A stretch of DNA of 44,597 bases from Nostoc desertorum CM1-VF14 (GCA_019359245.1 JAHHHR010000061.1:1-44597), one strand, 5' to 3'; counted from the first letter of the stretch, positions 15,418-24,370 are shown. Program-made: numbers and translations. The notes: generated by a model not told the origin, from the sequence alone.

Positions 15418-15698
15418 ATGAACAAAGGTGAATTAGTGGATGCTGTAGCAGCAAAGACCAACATCACAAAAAAGCAAGCTGATGAAGTCATTAGTGCTTT
15501 TTTAGAAGTCGTGACTGAGGCTGTAGCAAATGGGGAGAAGGTAACGCTGGTAGGCTTTGGTTCATTTGAACGGCGTGAACGTTCAGAGCGCGAGGGGCGT
15601 AATCCCAAAACCCAAGAGACAATGATTAGATTATCCCAGCTACTAGAGTTCCTGCGTTTTCTGCTGGCAAGGCGTTTAAAGAAAAAGTAGCACCATAG
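15418..15698 (+). pseudogene. HU-type nucleoid protein gene frameshifted by a 5-bp tandem duplication
   Basis: MNKGELVDAVAAKTNITKKQ to GRNPKTQETM is a standard HU/IHF-fold start with the KVTLVGFGSFERRER arm base. Right after ETM the sequence contains GATTA twice (15624-15628, 15629-15633). As it stands, the frame ends at 15690 in the unrelated tail LLEFLRFLLARRLKKK. Taking out one GATTA restores IIPATRVPAFSAGKAFKEKV with a stop at 15696-15698, the normal HU C-terminus. The DNA-binding tip (IPATRVPAF) is therefore lost in the current allele. HU bends and compacts DNA, and an accessory copy next to an IF-3 paralogue is unusual. Recoding or repeat slippage could restore it. Confidence 0.88.
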
Positions 15699-16017
15699 AT
15701 GCATTGCTAATGGTCAAGCAATCTAATCACTGCAAAGTTGTAGCGATCGCGCAGTTCTCAAGACAGCGTGGTGCAACGGCGGGGGAACTTGAGTGTGGAA
15801 TTACTAATGTTGCAGAAAGCGCGATCGCTGCGTCAACGCCTGGCTTCTTGATGTCCGAAATAGGTACTGACTCTCAAGAGGCTGTAGTCATCCCTAAATT
15901 TGCATCAGATTTTTGTGGGAAGACGGGTGTTTACTAATGGAGAGTATTACTTATAGTTATTGAGAGATGGCGATAAGCTAATAGTAACTTAGATAACTAA
16001 CTTAGGTGAGGTGGGTA
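15699..16017. other. Spacer without a supported gene
   Basis: A 77-codon open frame (15704-15937) has mixed composition, no ribosome site and two HIP1 sites inside. It is more likely chance than a gene. The last 20 bp carry GAGGTGGGTA, the ribosome site of the desaturase gene. Confidence 0.5.
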
Positions 16018-17082
16018 ATGGGTAATTGCGCCATGAGAGTCAATAGTATCACTCAGGATTTACAGCAAGTTACAGCCGACTTACATCAAGTTAATCCAAA
16101 AGCCGGATTGCTACGTTTTAGTATATTAGGTTCGATATTTCTGGGTTTAGTTATATTAGCTTGGTCAGTGCCAAATAGTATTTTATTTGTGGTAGCAACA
16201 ATGCTGTCCGGAGTTTTTTATAGCTTTTGGTTGATTTGTACACATGATATGACACATCAAACATTAACAGGCTGGAAGTGGTTTGATAGTATCATGCCTC
16301 GGTTGATGAGTTGGCCAATGCTATGGCCTTACAGTATCTATGCAGAAATACACCGCTTGCATCATGGCTGGAATGGTATTGATTTGCGAGATCCAGAAAG
16401 AATCCAATGGACTTTTGAAGAATACCAGCAAGCACAGCCTTATATACGTTGGTATATAAGTCATCAGTGGCTGTTTGATATTTTGATTTTAGGAGGAATC
16501 GGGCTAATTATCAAAAGCTTTATTAAAGGTGTACGCTTGCAAAAACTAGTTTCTAGTATGCGAAGACAAGTAATGCTGGATGCTACAGGTATTGTGTTTG
16601 TGCATAGCGTTCTGTTAATGCTGGCAATGTTTCATGGAGAAATACTACGCTACATTTTATTTTGGTTAATCTTAGAACGGATAATTGGCATCGTAGTGCA
16701 GACACGGGATCACTTGGAACACTATGGGCTGTGGGGAAAATTTACGACTCACCAATTAACGCAGCTTTATGCCTGTCGTAATATTGAAACTAGCTCTCTA
16801 GTAGGCTGGTTAATGGGTGGACTAAATTATCATGCAGTGCATCACACTTTTCCTAATATTCCCTTTAACCAACTGCCAGAAGCATTTGATCGAATTCAAA
16901 AGGTTTTAGAAAAGCATAATCTGCCATTGATGAAACTGGAAGAAGGTTATCTCAAATCTACATACTGGTTAGGTCGTCATCCATCATTAATTGGGGAAGT
17001 TGACTTTTCCAATGCCACAAATCGCCATCGCATGATTCCACTTGTAGCAGGAGGCACAAAGACAGTAGCGACAGAAATCTAA
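16018..17082 (+). CDS. Membrane fatty acid desaturase-like protein
   Basis: The protein of about 354 residues shows the three histidine boxes of membrane di-iron desaturases/hydroxylases: HDMTH (76-80), HRLHH (112-116) and HAVHH (272-276), plus an extra DHLEHY stretch (about 231-236). Hydrophobic segments lie at about 32-70 and 150-225, consistent with two membrane hairpins and cytoplasmic boxes. Such enzymes introduce double bonds or hydroxyls in membrane lipids or carotenoids. Substrate and position cannot be read from sequence. ATG 16018 is preferred because GAGGTGGG precedes it. GTG 16006 is an alternative. It is transcribed alone. Confidence 0.85.
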   Translation: MGNCAMRVNSITQDLQQVTADLHQVNPKAGLLRFSILGSIFLGLVILAWSVPNSILFVVATMLSGVFYSFWLICTHDMTHQTLTGWKWFDSIMPRLMSWPMLWPYSIYAEIHRLHHGWNGIDLRDPERIQWTFEEYQQAQPYIRWYISHQWLFDILILGGIGLIIKSFIKGVRLQKLVSSMRRQVMLDATGIVFVHSVLLMLAMFHGEILRYILFWLILERIIGIVVQTRDHLEHYGLWGKFTTHQLTQLYACRNIETSSLVGWLMGGLNYHAVHHTFPNIPFNQLPEAFDRIQKVLEKHNLPLMKLEEGYLKSTYWLGRHPSLIGEVDFSNATNRHRMIPLVAGGTKTVATEI

Positions 17083-17109
17083 TCTTGTTTATCAGTATTC
17101 TAGTTTTAG

Positions 17110-17487
17110 CTTTAATGCAGATTTTGTTTGCCCTGACTCCACACTCCAGTTTTAGAAGCGATCGCTATCCTCTGGGCATTCTCGAAAGCTATTTGATTAG
17201 GGCATTCCACTTCACCAAGGCGCGTTTTATTTAGCCAAGCCGCTTTTAAGCAGTTCTTCCTGAAAACTAATCTCAGCCTCACCCTGTCCGTGAGCCACCA
17301 CTTCAGCAACAGTACGCCCATCGCTGTCTTTTACGACTGGAACGATCATCAGTTGATTATCGGCAGCAGCAATAAGCAAGAGTTCGTTTATCTTTTGCTT
17401 CATTGCTCAATGCTTGTGCTGGCCCTTCACCTTGTTTCACTTCCGAGGCATCAATTCCACAAAGCTCAACTGACATTTGGCGGATAA
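17110..17487 (-). pseudogene. Decayed staphylococcal-nuclease-like (SNase/TNase) gene
   Basis: Minus-strand pieces in different frames spell an SNase: VELCGIDASEVKQGEGPAQA then LSNEAKDK; IVPVVKDSDGRTVAEVVAHG then EEISFQEELLKSGLA-like sequence; and CPNQIAFENAQRIAIASKTG then VWSQG. These match the family's LCGIDAPE, GRTVAEV, LVxxGLA and LGVW landmarks in order. At least two frameshifts and an in-frame stop (after SGLAK) break it. The start beyond about 17487 is not identifiable. No working nuclease is expected. Confidence 0.72.
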
Positions 17488-17617
17488 AACTTTAGCTCTA
17501 ATGGCGAATAAATTTGTAATTATTTGCAAATTGATTTATTTCATTTTCAGCCAAAAATATGTTAAGCTTTGGGGTATTTTACCAGCTTTTTCTTGTCATT
17601 CAAAAACCTAAAGTTTT

Positions 17618-18055
17618 ATGAATAAATTTTTAATATTAAATTCTCTGTTTCTTCTATCTCAAACATCTAATCCTGAATCGAAATTCCTCAATTTAAAAAA
17701 GCAATTAGAAAAGTTTGGGTTTGAAGTAGTAATTGAGTTACCACCAAAGCGAGGAGCTTATGGTTTATTAAGAGAAGCTGACAAAAAAATTTGGATCAAT
17801 CCAGTAGTGTTTGAGTTACACATTGGTACTCAGACTATAATTCATGAAGCTGTTCATGCTGCACAGGTATGTGCAGGAAAAGGGAAAATAAAAGTTTTAG
17901 GTCTAAATATTAAGCCTAGCAATTATGCTCGACCTTTTTTTAGGCGTTACACTGATGTTCACAGGCAAGATTTAGAAAGAGAAGCCTATGCAGTACAAAC
18001 TCAACCTAATAGCTATGAACTAGCCGTATCTCTTCTCCAAAAACACTGCAAATAA
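17618..18055 (+). CDS. Putative zinc metallopeptidase-like protein, 145 aa
   Basis: IIHEAVHAAQVCAG contains an HExxH zinc site (His76, Glu77, His80), with a candidate third ligand in LEREAYAVQ (Glu121 or Glu123) about 40 residues on, as in gluzincins. The preceding strand KKIWINPVVF fits the edge strand found in minimal metallopeptidases. The first 15 residues are hydrophobic and may be a short leader. The specific family is not recognised, and the substrate is unknown. The ATG follows an AT-rich region without a strong ribosome site. Confidence 0.7.
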   Translation: MNKFLILNSLFLLSQTSNPESKFLNLKKQLEKFGFEVVIELPPKRGAYGLLREADKKIWINPVVFELHIGTQTIIHEAVHAAQVCAGKGKIKVLGLNIKPSNYARPFFRRYTDVHRQDLEREAYAVQTQPNSYELAVSLLQKHCK

Positions 18056-18467
18056 ATTGTATGCAATCAGCACTTGGTAGCGGATAGCATCGGTTTGGCT
18101 TGTGTTGACGCACCCGACTCAAACAAAATCCTTGCTCCAGAGTCATGCACAAGAAGCGATCGCTCCAGAAATGTAACTTTGGCTTGAAAAGAATTTTTCG
18201 TCAGAGACTTTGGGTTCTATAACTTAATACAAGTGTCAAAAACTACTTAAGCCAACGTTTAGTTGCTTCTGCAATGCGTTGCCCAAAAGATAAGCGAACG
18301 CTTGGCTTGGATACTATCTTCAGCGTTTTTACGATGAACTATGCAAATGGCGATCGCTCCGACCACGGTGATACCGGATATGATTGCTGTGTTGAAAACC
18401 AGGGATTGATGTCGTATTCAGTTCAAGACTTATCATTAAGGGTACAGGGGCGATGAGGGGGGAGTTC
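18056..18467. other. Spacer with a possible gene fragment
   Basis: No intact gene is seen. On the minus strand about 18245-18306 reads PSVRLSFGQRIAEATKRWLK and a stop, which looks like a C-terminal fragment. The 60-codon plus-strand frame at 18274 runs over it and has no ribosome site. Three HIP1-type sites are present. The end of the spacer carries AGGAGG (18468-18473) for the next gene. Confidence 0.4.
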
Positions 18468-18480
18468 AGGAGGTCTTTAT

Positions 18481-19166
18481 GTGCAAGAATTAAATTCCTA
18501 TTATAAAAATGAAGGTGACACATACTTAATTGAAATTCGCCTCAGTAATGTGAGTCAAATATTTAACTCATTTGACCCATCGCCATTTTTAGAAAAAGAC
18601 CTTGATGAAGATGCGGAATCTTATACAGCACTTACGGCAGCTATGAGGTACATCCTCAAATCTGAAAGCTTTGATAGGAGAGGGCAAGGAGAAAAACTGT
18701 ATTGCATAATAGCCGGAAGCGCTGTATTGTTCAGTCTGTAAGCGAATTTCCACTCAAAACTCCTCTGAAGTTGGTTTTCTATCTACCCAAACAGAGTGAC
18801 GATGAAGAAATACCAATTCTACATGAAGCTATCCATAACTATTTTGATTACAGAAAGCATAACGCGGCTAGAGAACTGCGTCAGACTCTCCGCAAAGGTC
18901 AAACTTCATTGATGATTGGTCTGCTGTTTTTAAGCTTATGCATTAGTCTTAGCAAATTAATTACTTTGTTCAGCGATGGTACGTTTGCGGAAATCCTCAC
19001 AGAAGGGCTGTTGATTGTTGGTTGGGTAGCAATGTGGCGACCGTTGGAAATTTTTCTTTACGATTGGTGGCCGATCCATCGAAGTCAACAGGTTTTTGAC
19101 AAACTTAGCTCCATAGAAATTGAGATTCGCACTTCTCATCAGCGCGATCGCCCAGGTTTAAAATGA
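18481..19166 (+). pseudogene. Two-helix membrane protein gene interrupted by a MITE
   Basis: GTG 18481 lies 7 nt after a perfect AGGAGG. The frame gives QELNSYYKNEGDTYLIEIRL to EDAESY and then enters a 99-bp MITE, which adds foreign residues and a stop at 18741. Deleting the MITE and one TA restores ...AESYIVQSVSEFPLKT and runs through to 19166. The restored protein is about 194 residues, with an acidic N-terminal domain and two membrane segments near LMIGLLFLSLCISLSKLI and ILTEGLLIVGWVAMW. I do not recognise the family. Relatives without the MITE should be intact. Confidence 0.8.
18626..18724. mobile_element. 99-bp MITE with TA target duplication inside a gene
   Basis: The ends CAGCACTTACGGC and GCCGGAAGCGCTG are inverted repeats matching at 11 of 13 positions, flanked by TA (18624-18625, 18725-18726). 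Removing 101 bp restores the reading frame of the host gene, which fixes the boundaries. The family differs from the TA-flanked MITE at 10246. Confidence 0.82.
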
Positions 19167-19403
19167 AGTGAGCTTGTGGTCACAGCGTGTTTTAGATGAG
19201 TACCGAGGGCCAGCCCTTTCAACGCGAACAAATGAACTATTTCCTCATTTAAACAATTTAAATTGTGGATTGTAAGAAAAAATAGAGATTTTTTGCAATT
19301 CCTTACGCGATAGCGAAGCTTGCGCTATAGGTGATCAGCTGGGGGAGGCTTGCGCCGAAGCGATCGCCTGTTACTGAATCGGTGTTCTAGGGGTTGGAGT
19401 GGC

Positions 19404-20054
19404 TCATGAAGCAGAGCGAAGGCAACGTCGGCGCAACATAAAACCAGATCCAATTAAGCCAATAGCAACTAGCGTCCCTATTCCGGTTTCCGGTTCTGGA
19501 ACAACCTTAATAGTGCCAGTAACTAAAGCCTGTCCTCTTATGGGATCGTTTGGATTTGGACTGATTGTGTCGTTCTCAAAAAAGTCTAGTATGCCAGTAG
19601 CACCTGTGAATATACCCTCACCGCCAGTGATAATCAAAGAACCAGAGCCAGACCCTCTGAGGTTTACAAAGTCAATTAAAGCGGTGGCAGTAGCGGTTCC
19701 AGATACCTTGTTAGCACCGCTACCACTGAATTCAATAAAGCCTTCTGGGAAGCCTTCTAAGCCGATTGCTGTTGGATCGGTGTTAAAGGTGAACAAGCCA
19801 GTAGAGAAGTCAGTTAGGGCGTAAACTAAACCGTTATATTCGGTGAGTCCGTATGGTGCATCAGTACTTACAGCCCGTTCAATTGCCCGTGAAAACTTCT
19901 CGTTAATCGGCTCAACAGCGATTGTTACGTCGTAGTTACCACTAAATGGGAACAGAGTCTGTGCGATCGCCTTCTCGTTGCCCGATCCAAAACTCAGTAA
20001 AGTCAAAGCTGCTGGAACAACCCATGCAGCGTAAGAGCGAAGTACCGTTAGCAT
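19404..20054 (-). CDS. PEP-CTERM sorting-domain protein, 216 aa
   Basis: A signal peptide lies at residues 1-31. The C-terminus has VPEPETGIGTLVAIGL, further hydrophobic residues and then RRR, the PEP-CTERM tripartite anchor recognised by exosortase, so export and cell-surface processing are expected. The body is beta-rich with APYGLTEYNGLVY, IGLEGFPEGFIEFSGSG and TGGEGIFTGATGILDF. These motifs recur in the gene at 22649, which has the same length and points the other way. The role is unknown; many such proteins are surface or matrix components. Bases 19167-19403 hold no gene. Confidence 0.88.
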   Translation of the reverse strand: MLTVLRSYAAWVVPAALTLLSFGSGNEKAIAQTLFPFSGNYDVTIAVEPINEKFSRAIERAVSTDAPYGLTEYNGLVYALTDFSTGLFTFNTDPTAIGLEGFPEGFIEFSGSGANKVSGTATATALIDFVNLRGSGSGSLIITGGEGIFTGATGILDFFENDTISPNPNDPIRGQALVTGTIKVVPEPETGIGTLVAIGLIGSGFMLRRRCLRSAS

Positions 20055-20194
20055 TGTTTAATATTACCTATGTTCAAGGGAATGCTTATGTAAAAAATAT
20101 TACTTTCTTGATTGCCGAAAACAGTATACAGCACATTAGATTGCAGCGACAATGAAAAAATTGTCGCTCCGCTTGATGTATCTTTAGAAACTAT

Positions 20195-20460
20195 ATTAAA
20201 TGGACTGCGCCATTTCAAAATTAAGTTCAATTTCAACTCCTGCCGTGCGCGTCGGTCTGTGGGTGCATCGCACTAAGAAGCGATGCTAACTTCTCGTTGG
20301 AGTTCATAATGATGATGCAGTGAATAGTAACTATCAATCATATTGCTTGCATCCATGCTCACCTTTCCAGCGTTTACCAGATCGTCTTGTTTCACCAACA
20401 TATAAGTGCAAGGTCAAACAATGCCGTCTGCTGTGGCGTAGTTTACCACCGCAGGAATCC
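20195..20460 (-). pseudogene. GIY-YIG nuclease-like pseudogene, copy 2
   Basis: The minus-strand reading gives GIPAVVNYATADGIV, LHLYVGETRRSGKRWKGEHG, then (shifted) MIDSYYSLHHHYELQREVSI and, after a deletion, RARQELKLNLILKWRSPFN. This is the same family as the relic at 10104. At least one frameshift and a missing central part (the FWWDAP region) make it non-functional. Its upstream end abuts the IS1380 element, which inserted next to or inside it. Confidence 0.75.
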
Positions 20461-20465
20461 CTTAA

Positions 20466-22322
20466 CCCGGATTTCTCACAAGGCTTTAGAAAAGAAAGGT
20501 CAAAAACTGCCAAAATGTATATTGCAAAACAATCCCAGCAGTTTAAAGCATGACCCCAAATAAAAATCATTGTATCCCGGAACAGTTCGTATTTGGACAA
20601 GTAGAGTCATGTCCAGTTGTAGTTAATTTCAAGGGTGAGCCTGTAACATCGGATGCAGGATTGACACTAATTGCGGAACTCGACAGAAAAAGACAAATAA
20701 CATCACGACTAGCGGCATGTTTTAAAGACTACCGAGAGCCAAATAAAATTTTGCATCCAGTTAAAAGCTTAATTGCTCAAAGAATATATGGTTTAATCAT
20801 GGGCTATGAAGATATAAATGACCATGAAACTCTACGTCATGACCCAATATTCGCACTTGCAGTTGGAAAAGCAATTAATTTAGAAGAAGAATCAGTTACT
20901 TTAGCTGGCAAAAGTACTTTAAATCGGATCGAACATTTTCCAGAAGAGGTATCTTCAAGAAAAAATAGTCGGTATCACCGTATTGAATATGAAGCTTCAG
21001 CTATAGAAACACTCTTAGTTGAGCTATTTTTAGAATCATATCAGAAGCCACCGCGACAGATAATAATAGATTTAGATGTTACGGATAATTTAGTACATGG
21101 TCATCAAGAAGAAACATTTTTTAATCCTTATTACAAGGGATATTGTTATACTCCACTTTATATTTTCTGCGGTCAACAAATACTAGCAGCAAAACTTCGT
21201 GCATCCAACTTAGACCCAGCAGCATGGGGGTTGTCAGAATTACAACGGGTAACAAAAATAATCCGCTCACGATGGAAAGATGTAAAAATTATTATTCGTG
21301 GAGATAGTGCTTATTCGAGAGAAGAGATTATGGCTTGGTGTGAATCACAGATGGATATTGATTATGTGTTTGGACTTGGGGAAAATCCTCGTCTAATCCA
21401 GCTATCGCAATCAATCAAGTATCGTGCATCCCAAGAATATTCGAGAAAAATTCACCCCTTAATCGAGTTTTTTGAAAGCTTATTTCCTGGAACACCGGAT
21501 TTGAAAAAAGATGCAGCAGAATTTGTTGATAACTCAGTTTGGTATTGTTCTCTAGACTATCAAACATTAGATAGTTGGAGTCGTAGTCGTCGTGTTGTTG
21601 CCAAGGTTGATTATAGCGATGAAGAAGTCAAGACTCGATTTGTTGTAACTTCTCTCCCTGTTAATAAAATTCCTCCAGGGAAACTTTATACTCAAAAATA
21701 CTGCCCGCGAGGCAATATGGAAAATTGCCTCAAAGAACAAAAATTAGATTTACAAAGTGATAGAACAAGTACCCATACATTTGCAGGAAATCAATTGCGT
21801 TTATGGCTAGCAGCTATTGCTTACATTTTGATGAATAGCATGCGAGAGAAATGTTTAGCCAATACAAAATTCAAAAATGCAACGATTGGGACTATACGCA
21901 CAAAATTATTAAAGCTAGGGGCTGTTATTAATATTAGCAGAAGACGAGTTTTAATTGAAATTAGTAGTGCTTGCCCTTACAAGAAAGTTTTTGCAACGAT
22001 TTATGAGTGTTTATGTCGATTACCTTGCCCTAGTTAATACTGGCATTATTGAATTTGTAATTAATAGCCAATTCTAATTTTTAATAAATATCATTTGGGT
22101 TAATTTATTTAATTTAAACCCATAAATTGGTGTGTCGTTTTTTATTAATCAAATTTATTTTCTTCAGTATTGTTCCAATTTGATGTATTTTAGGCATCTT
22201 GACTAGGCTCGGTTTTTATTTTGATTTACTCGTGTTCTGTAAGGATTGTGATGATGTATTAATTAAATTATTCTAAATCTGGCTAATTCAAGTGCTTTTT
22301 TCTCACTTGTGAGAAATCCGGG
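20466..22322. mobile_element. IS1380-family insertion sequence
   Basis: CCCGGATTTCTCACAAG (20466-20482) is perfectly inverted at 22306-22322, with TTAA on both sides (20462-20465, 22323-22326). The palindromic target makes the repeats look longer than they are. The element is 1857 bp and holds one intact transposase gene. About 285 bp of AT-rich non-coding DNA separate the gene from the right end. Perfect ends, target duplication and intact gene indicate a recent, possibly active copy. Confidence 0.9.
20550..22037 (+). CDS. IS1380-family DDE transposase
   Basis: The 495-residue protein has the IS1380 layout. The N-terminus includes VVVNFKGEPVTSDAGLTLIA and IAQRIYGLIMGYEDINDHE. The catalytic core holds acidic residues in IIIDLDVTD (Asp174, 176, 179), GDSAYSREE (Asp252) and the late GNMENCLKEQK (Glu391), which fit the DDE triad for cut-and-paste transposition. 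The length is usual for the family. It lies inside well-defined inverted repeats and no disruption is visible. The ATG at 20550 sits 84 bp inside the left end. Confidence 0.92.
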   Translation: MTPNKNHCIPEQFVFGQVESCPVVVNFKGEPVTSDAGLTLIAELDRKRQITSRLAACFKDYREPNKILHPVKSLIAQRIYGLIMGYEDINDHETLRHDPIFALAVGKAINLEEESVTLAGKSTLNRIEHFPEEVSSRKNSRYHRIEYEASAIETLLVELFLESYQKPPRQIIIDLDVTDNLVHGHQEETFFNPYYKGYCYTPLYIFCGQQILAAKLRASNLDPAAWGLSELQRVTKIIRSRWKDVKIIIRGDSAYSREEIMAWCESQMDIDYVFGLGENPRLIQLSQSIKYRASQEYSRKIHPLIEFFESLFPGTPDLKKDAAEFVDNSVWYCSLDYQTLDSWSRSRRVVAKVDYSDEEVKTRFVVTSLPVNKIPPGKLYTQKYCPRGNMENCLKEQKLDLQSDRTSTHTFAGNQLRLWLAAIAYILMNSMREKCLANTKFKNATIGTIRTKLLKLGAVINISRRRVLIEISSACPYKKVFATIYECLCRLPCPS

Positions 22323-22326
22323 TTAA

Positions 22327-22648
22327 TCTGTTGCATGAGGGATACTACTGTGATATTTCTATTTTTATTTACTTAAAGTAAATTCATTTAAAATTTATAT
22401 ACTTTAGGTACTAATGAAGAATTAGTAAATATTAATTTTATTTTGTCCAGATAAAAATCTTAAATAATAGTTTACTAAAAGTTGCGGCGTGAGAGTAGCA
22501 ATGTAACGTAGGACTCGCAACTATTAAACTACGTTTTAATGCTGAAATCATCCAATTTTAATTAATTGATAAATTTTCTAATTAAATAATTTTAGTAGCG
22601 TTATCTAAAATTACTACGAATGTATTGATTACTAAAGGATAAAAACAT
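22327..22648. other. AT-rich leader region of the second PEP-CTERM gene
   Basis: No gene is seen. ACGTAG (about 22505) and CTACGT (about 22529) are inverted, and AGTTGCG (about 22478) is inverted with CGCAACT (about 22514). The two pairs interleave, so the transcript could form a pseudoknot. The ribosome site AAAGGATAAAAACAT precedes ATG 22649. The region probably contains the promoter. Confidence 0.35.
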
Positions 22649-23299
22649 ATGAAATTTGGCTCCTTCGCTTTATCGTTCATACAAATAGCATTGTTAAGTT
22701 TGGGGTTAAATGTGGCAAAAGCAGATGCTGAAGTTACTTTTCCTTTTGAGGCTATTTACAATACAGAAACTGTTTTTGAACCGATTCAGGATAATGTATT
22801 TAAATCAACTGTAACGGGTAAAAGTACTGTTGCGCCTTATGGTTTGACTAATTTTCTAAGAATGAATTATATCGAAAGAAATGACAATACAGGAGCGGAA
22901 TCAATAGTTAAAGATGCCACAGAGTTTGGTATAGAAGGATTACCAATTCTTACTGAAACATTTTTTGGTAACGGTGACGATAAATTATTTGCAAGCACTA
23001 CTGGTACTGCTATACGTAACGTTGAAGATTTTACGGCATCGATTTCCGGCACTACAACTATTGTAGGTGGAGAAGGTAATTTTCAAGGTGCAACAGGAAT
23101 TTTAACACTTTCGGAGAACGTAATTTTCAATCTGAATGCAACAACGGAACCTAGAAACACAGGTATAGTTGTCTTAAGTGGTTCCTTTATGGTTCCTCAA
23201 AAAGTTCCGGAAGCGAGAAATACTACAATATTGATTGGTATAGGAATAATTAGTGCTAGTTTATTGTTACGTCAACACCGGAAAATAATTTCTAAGTAA
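22649..23299 (+). CDS. PEP-CTERM-like exported protein, 216 aa, paralogue of 19404
   Basis: It has a signal peptide (residues 1-27), a beta-rich body and a C-terminal VPEARNTTILIGIGIISASL stretch followed by RQHRK. The sorting motif is degenerate (PEA in place of PEP) but keeps the hydrophobic segment and basic end. APYGLTNFLRMNY, FGIEGLPILTETFFGNG and VGGEGNFQGATGILTLSEN align with the protein at 19404, and both are exactly 216 residues, so they share an origin. They are transcribed away from each other with an IS1380 and a pseudogene between them. The function is unknown. Confidence 0.82.
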   Translation: MKFGSFALSFIQIALLSLGLNVAKADAEVTFPFEAIYNTETVFEPIQDNVFKSTVTGKSTVAPYGLTNFLRMNYIERNDNTGAESIVKDATEFGIEGLPILTETFFGNGDDKLFASTTGTAIRNVEDFTASISGTTTIVGGEGNFQGATGILTLSENVIFNLNATTEPRNTGIVVLSGSFMVPQKVPEARNTTILIGIGIISASLLLRQHRKIISK

Positions 23300-23410
23300 T
23301 AAGCTGTACCTGTTCAGTATTGCTGTTATCTCTCTATCGGCTAATACCCTAAATTCTCAATCAAAGCTACACTACCATCGGAAAATGTCAAAATTTTGGG
23401 ATAGCAGCAG

Positions 23411-24013
23411 ATGATTGATCTCTACACCTTCACCACGCCCAATGGACGCAAAGCTTCCGTCATGCTGGAAGAAGTCGAATTGCCCTACAATGTCCACAAA
23501 ATTGACATTACTACTCAACAGCAATTTACACCTGAATATATCGCCATCAATCCCAATAGTAAAATTCCTGCCATTGTTGACCAAGAAACTGGGATTAAAG
23601 TTTTTGAATCGGGTGCAATTCTAATTTACCTCGCTGAAAAAACAGGTAAACTCTTACCCACTGAACAAAAAAGCCGTTTTCAAGTACTAGAGTGGCTCAT
23701 GTTCCAAATGGCAGGAGTCGGGCCAATGTTTGGGCAACTTAACCACTTTAAACGCTTTGCACCCGAAAAACTTCCCTATGCCATCGAGCGTTATGAAAAG
23801 GAAACTTTACGTATTTATGGTGTTTTGAATAAACAACTGCAAGACAATGAATTTATCTGTGGTGACTATTCTATTGCTGATATTGCAACTTATCCGTGGG
23901 TAGCAATTTATGAATTTCAGGGTTTAACACTCGACAACTACCCAAATCTCAAACGCTGGGTGGACATGGTGCAGCAACGTCCGGCTGTGCAACGCGGAAT
24001 GCAAGTTCCTTAA
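23411..24013 (+). CDS. Glutathione S-transferase (YfcG/YghU-like)
   Basis: The 200-residue protein has a thioredoxin-fold N-terminal domain (IDLYTFTTPNGRKASVMLEE, NPNSKIPAIVD, FESGAILIYLAE) and an all-helical C-terminal domain with the GDYSIADIATYPW N-capping box. TTPNGRK in place of a catalytic serine or cysteine resembles the Nu-class enzymes YfcG and YghU, which are disulfide-bond reductases using two glutathiones. The FESGAI segment binds the gamma-glutamyl group. The length is typical. It has its own start about 110 bp after the PEP-CTERM gene. Confidence 0.92.
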   Translation: MIDLYTFTTPNGRKASVMLEEVELPYNVHKIDITTQQQFTPEYIAINPNSKIPAIVDQETGIKVFESGAILIYLAEKTGKLLPTEQKSRFQVLEWLMFQMAGVGPMFGQLNHFKRFAPEKLPYAIERYEKETLRIYGVLNKQLQDNEFICGDYSIADIATYPWVAIYEFQGLTLDNYPNLKRWVDMVQQRPAVQRGMQVP

Positions 24014-24150
24014 ATACAAGACCAGGGATAAGTCAACCTGGGCGATGATAAGAACACGCTATAGCTTGCGATCACGGCGGTTCTGCGTCCTTTCGAGAAT
24101 TAGTGCGCTCGACAAATCTCAATTGTCCATTTGAACCTGGCGCACTTACT

Positions 24151-24302
24151 CTAGTGGTCTGCCAACCCAAAATTGCTGGGTGGAGTCCGGCAGGGGAGCA
24201 GGGGAGCAGAGGAGAGATTTGTACAAGTTCTTTCACCCCTGCCCCTCCGCACCTCTGCCCAAGAGCTTGCCACCACGCAAAGTTTATGTGGCGAAGCACT
24301 AG
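24151..24302. mobile_element. CTAG-ended MITE, copy 2
   Basis: The segment starts CTAGTGGTCTGCCA and ends TGGCGAAGCACTAG. It is close to identical to 7875-8019 but 7 bp longer, with an extra GGGGAGCA unit in its purine run. No gene was seen in 24014-24370 around it, and the open frames there run through the repeat. Confidence 0.72.
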
Positions 24303-24370
24303 TTGTTGAAAAAGTGCGTTCCTCTTTGAAGGCTGGCTAATTGAGAAATAAGAATGTTGAGTTTTTGCGC

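Noticed and set aside
15704..15937. 77-codon forward frame after the HU gene
   Set aside because: No ribosome site or recognisable fold; interrupted in character by HIP1 sites; likely chance.
24072..24309. Frames in both directions across the CTAG-ended MITE copy 2
   Set aside because: The same peptides appear at copy 1 because the DNA is a repeat; there is no evidence of translation.
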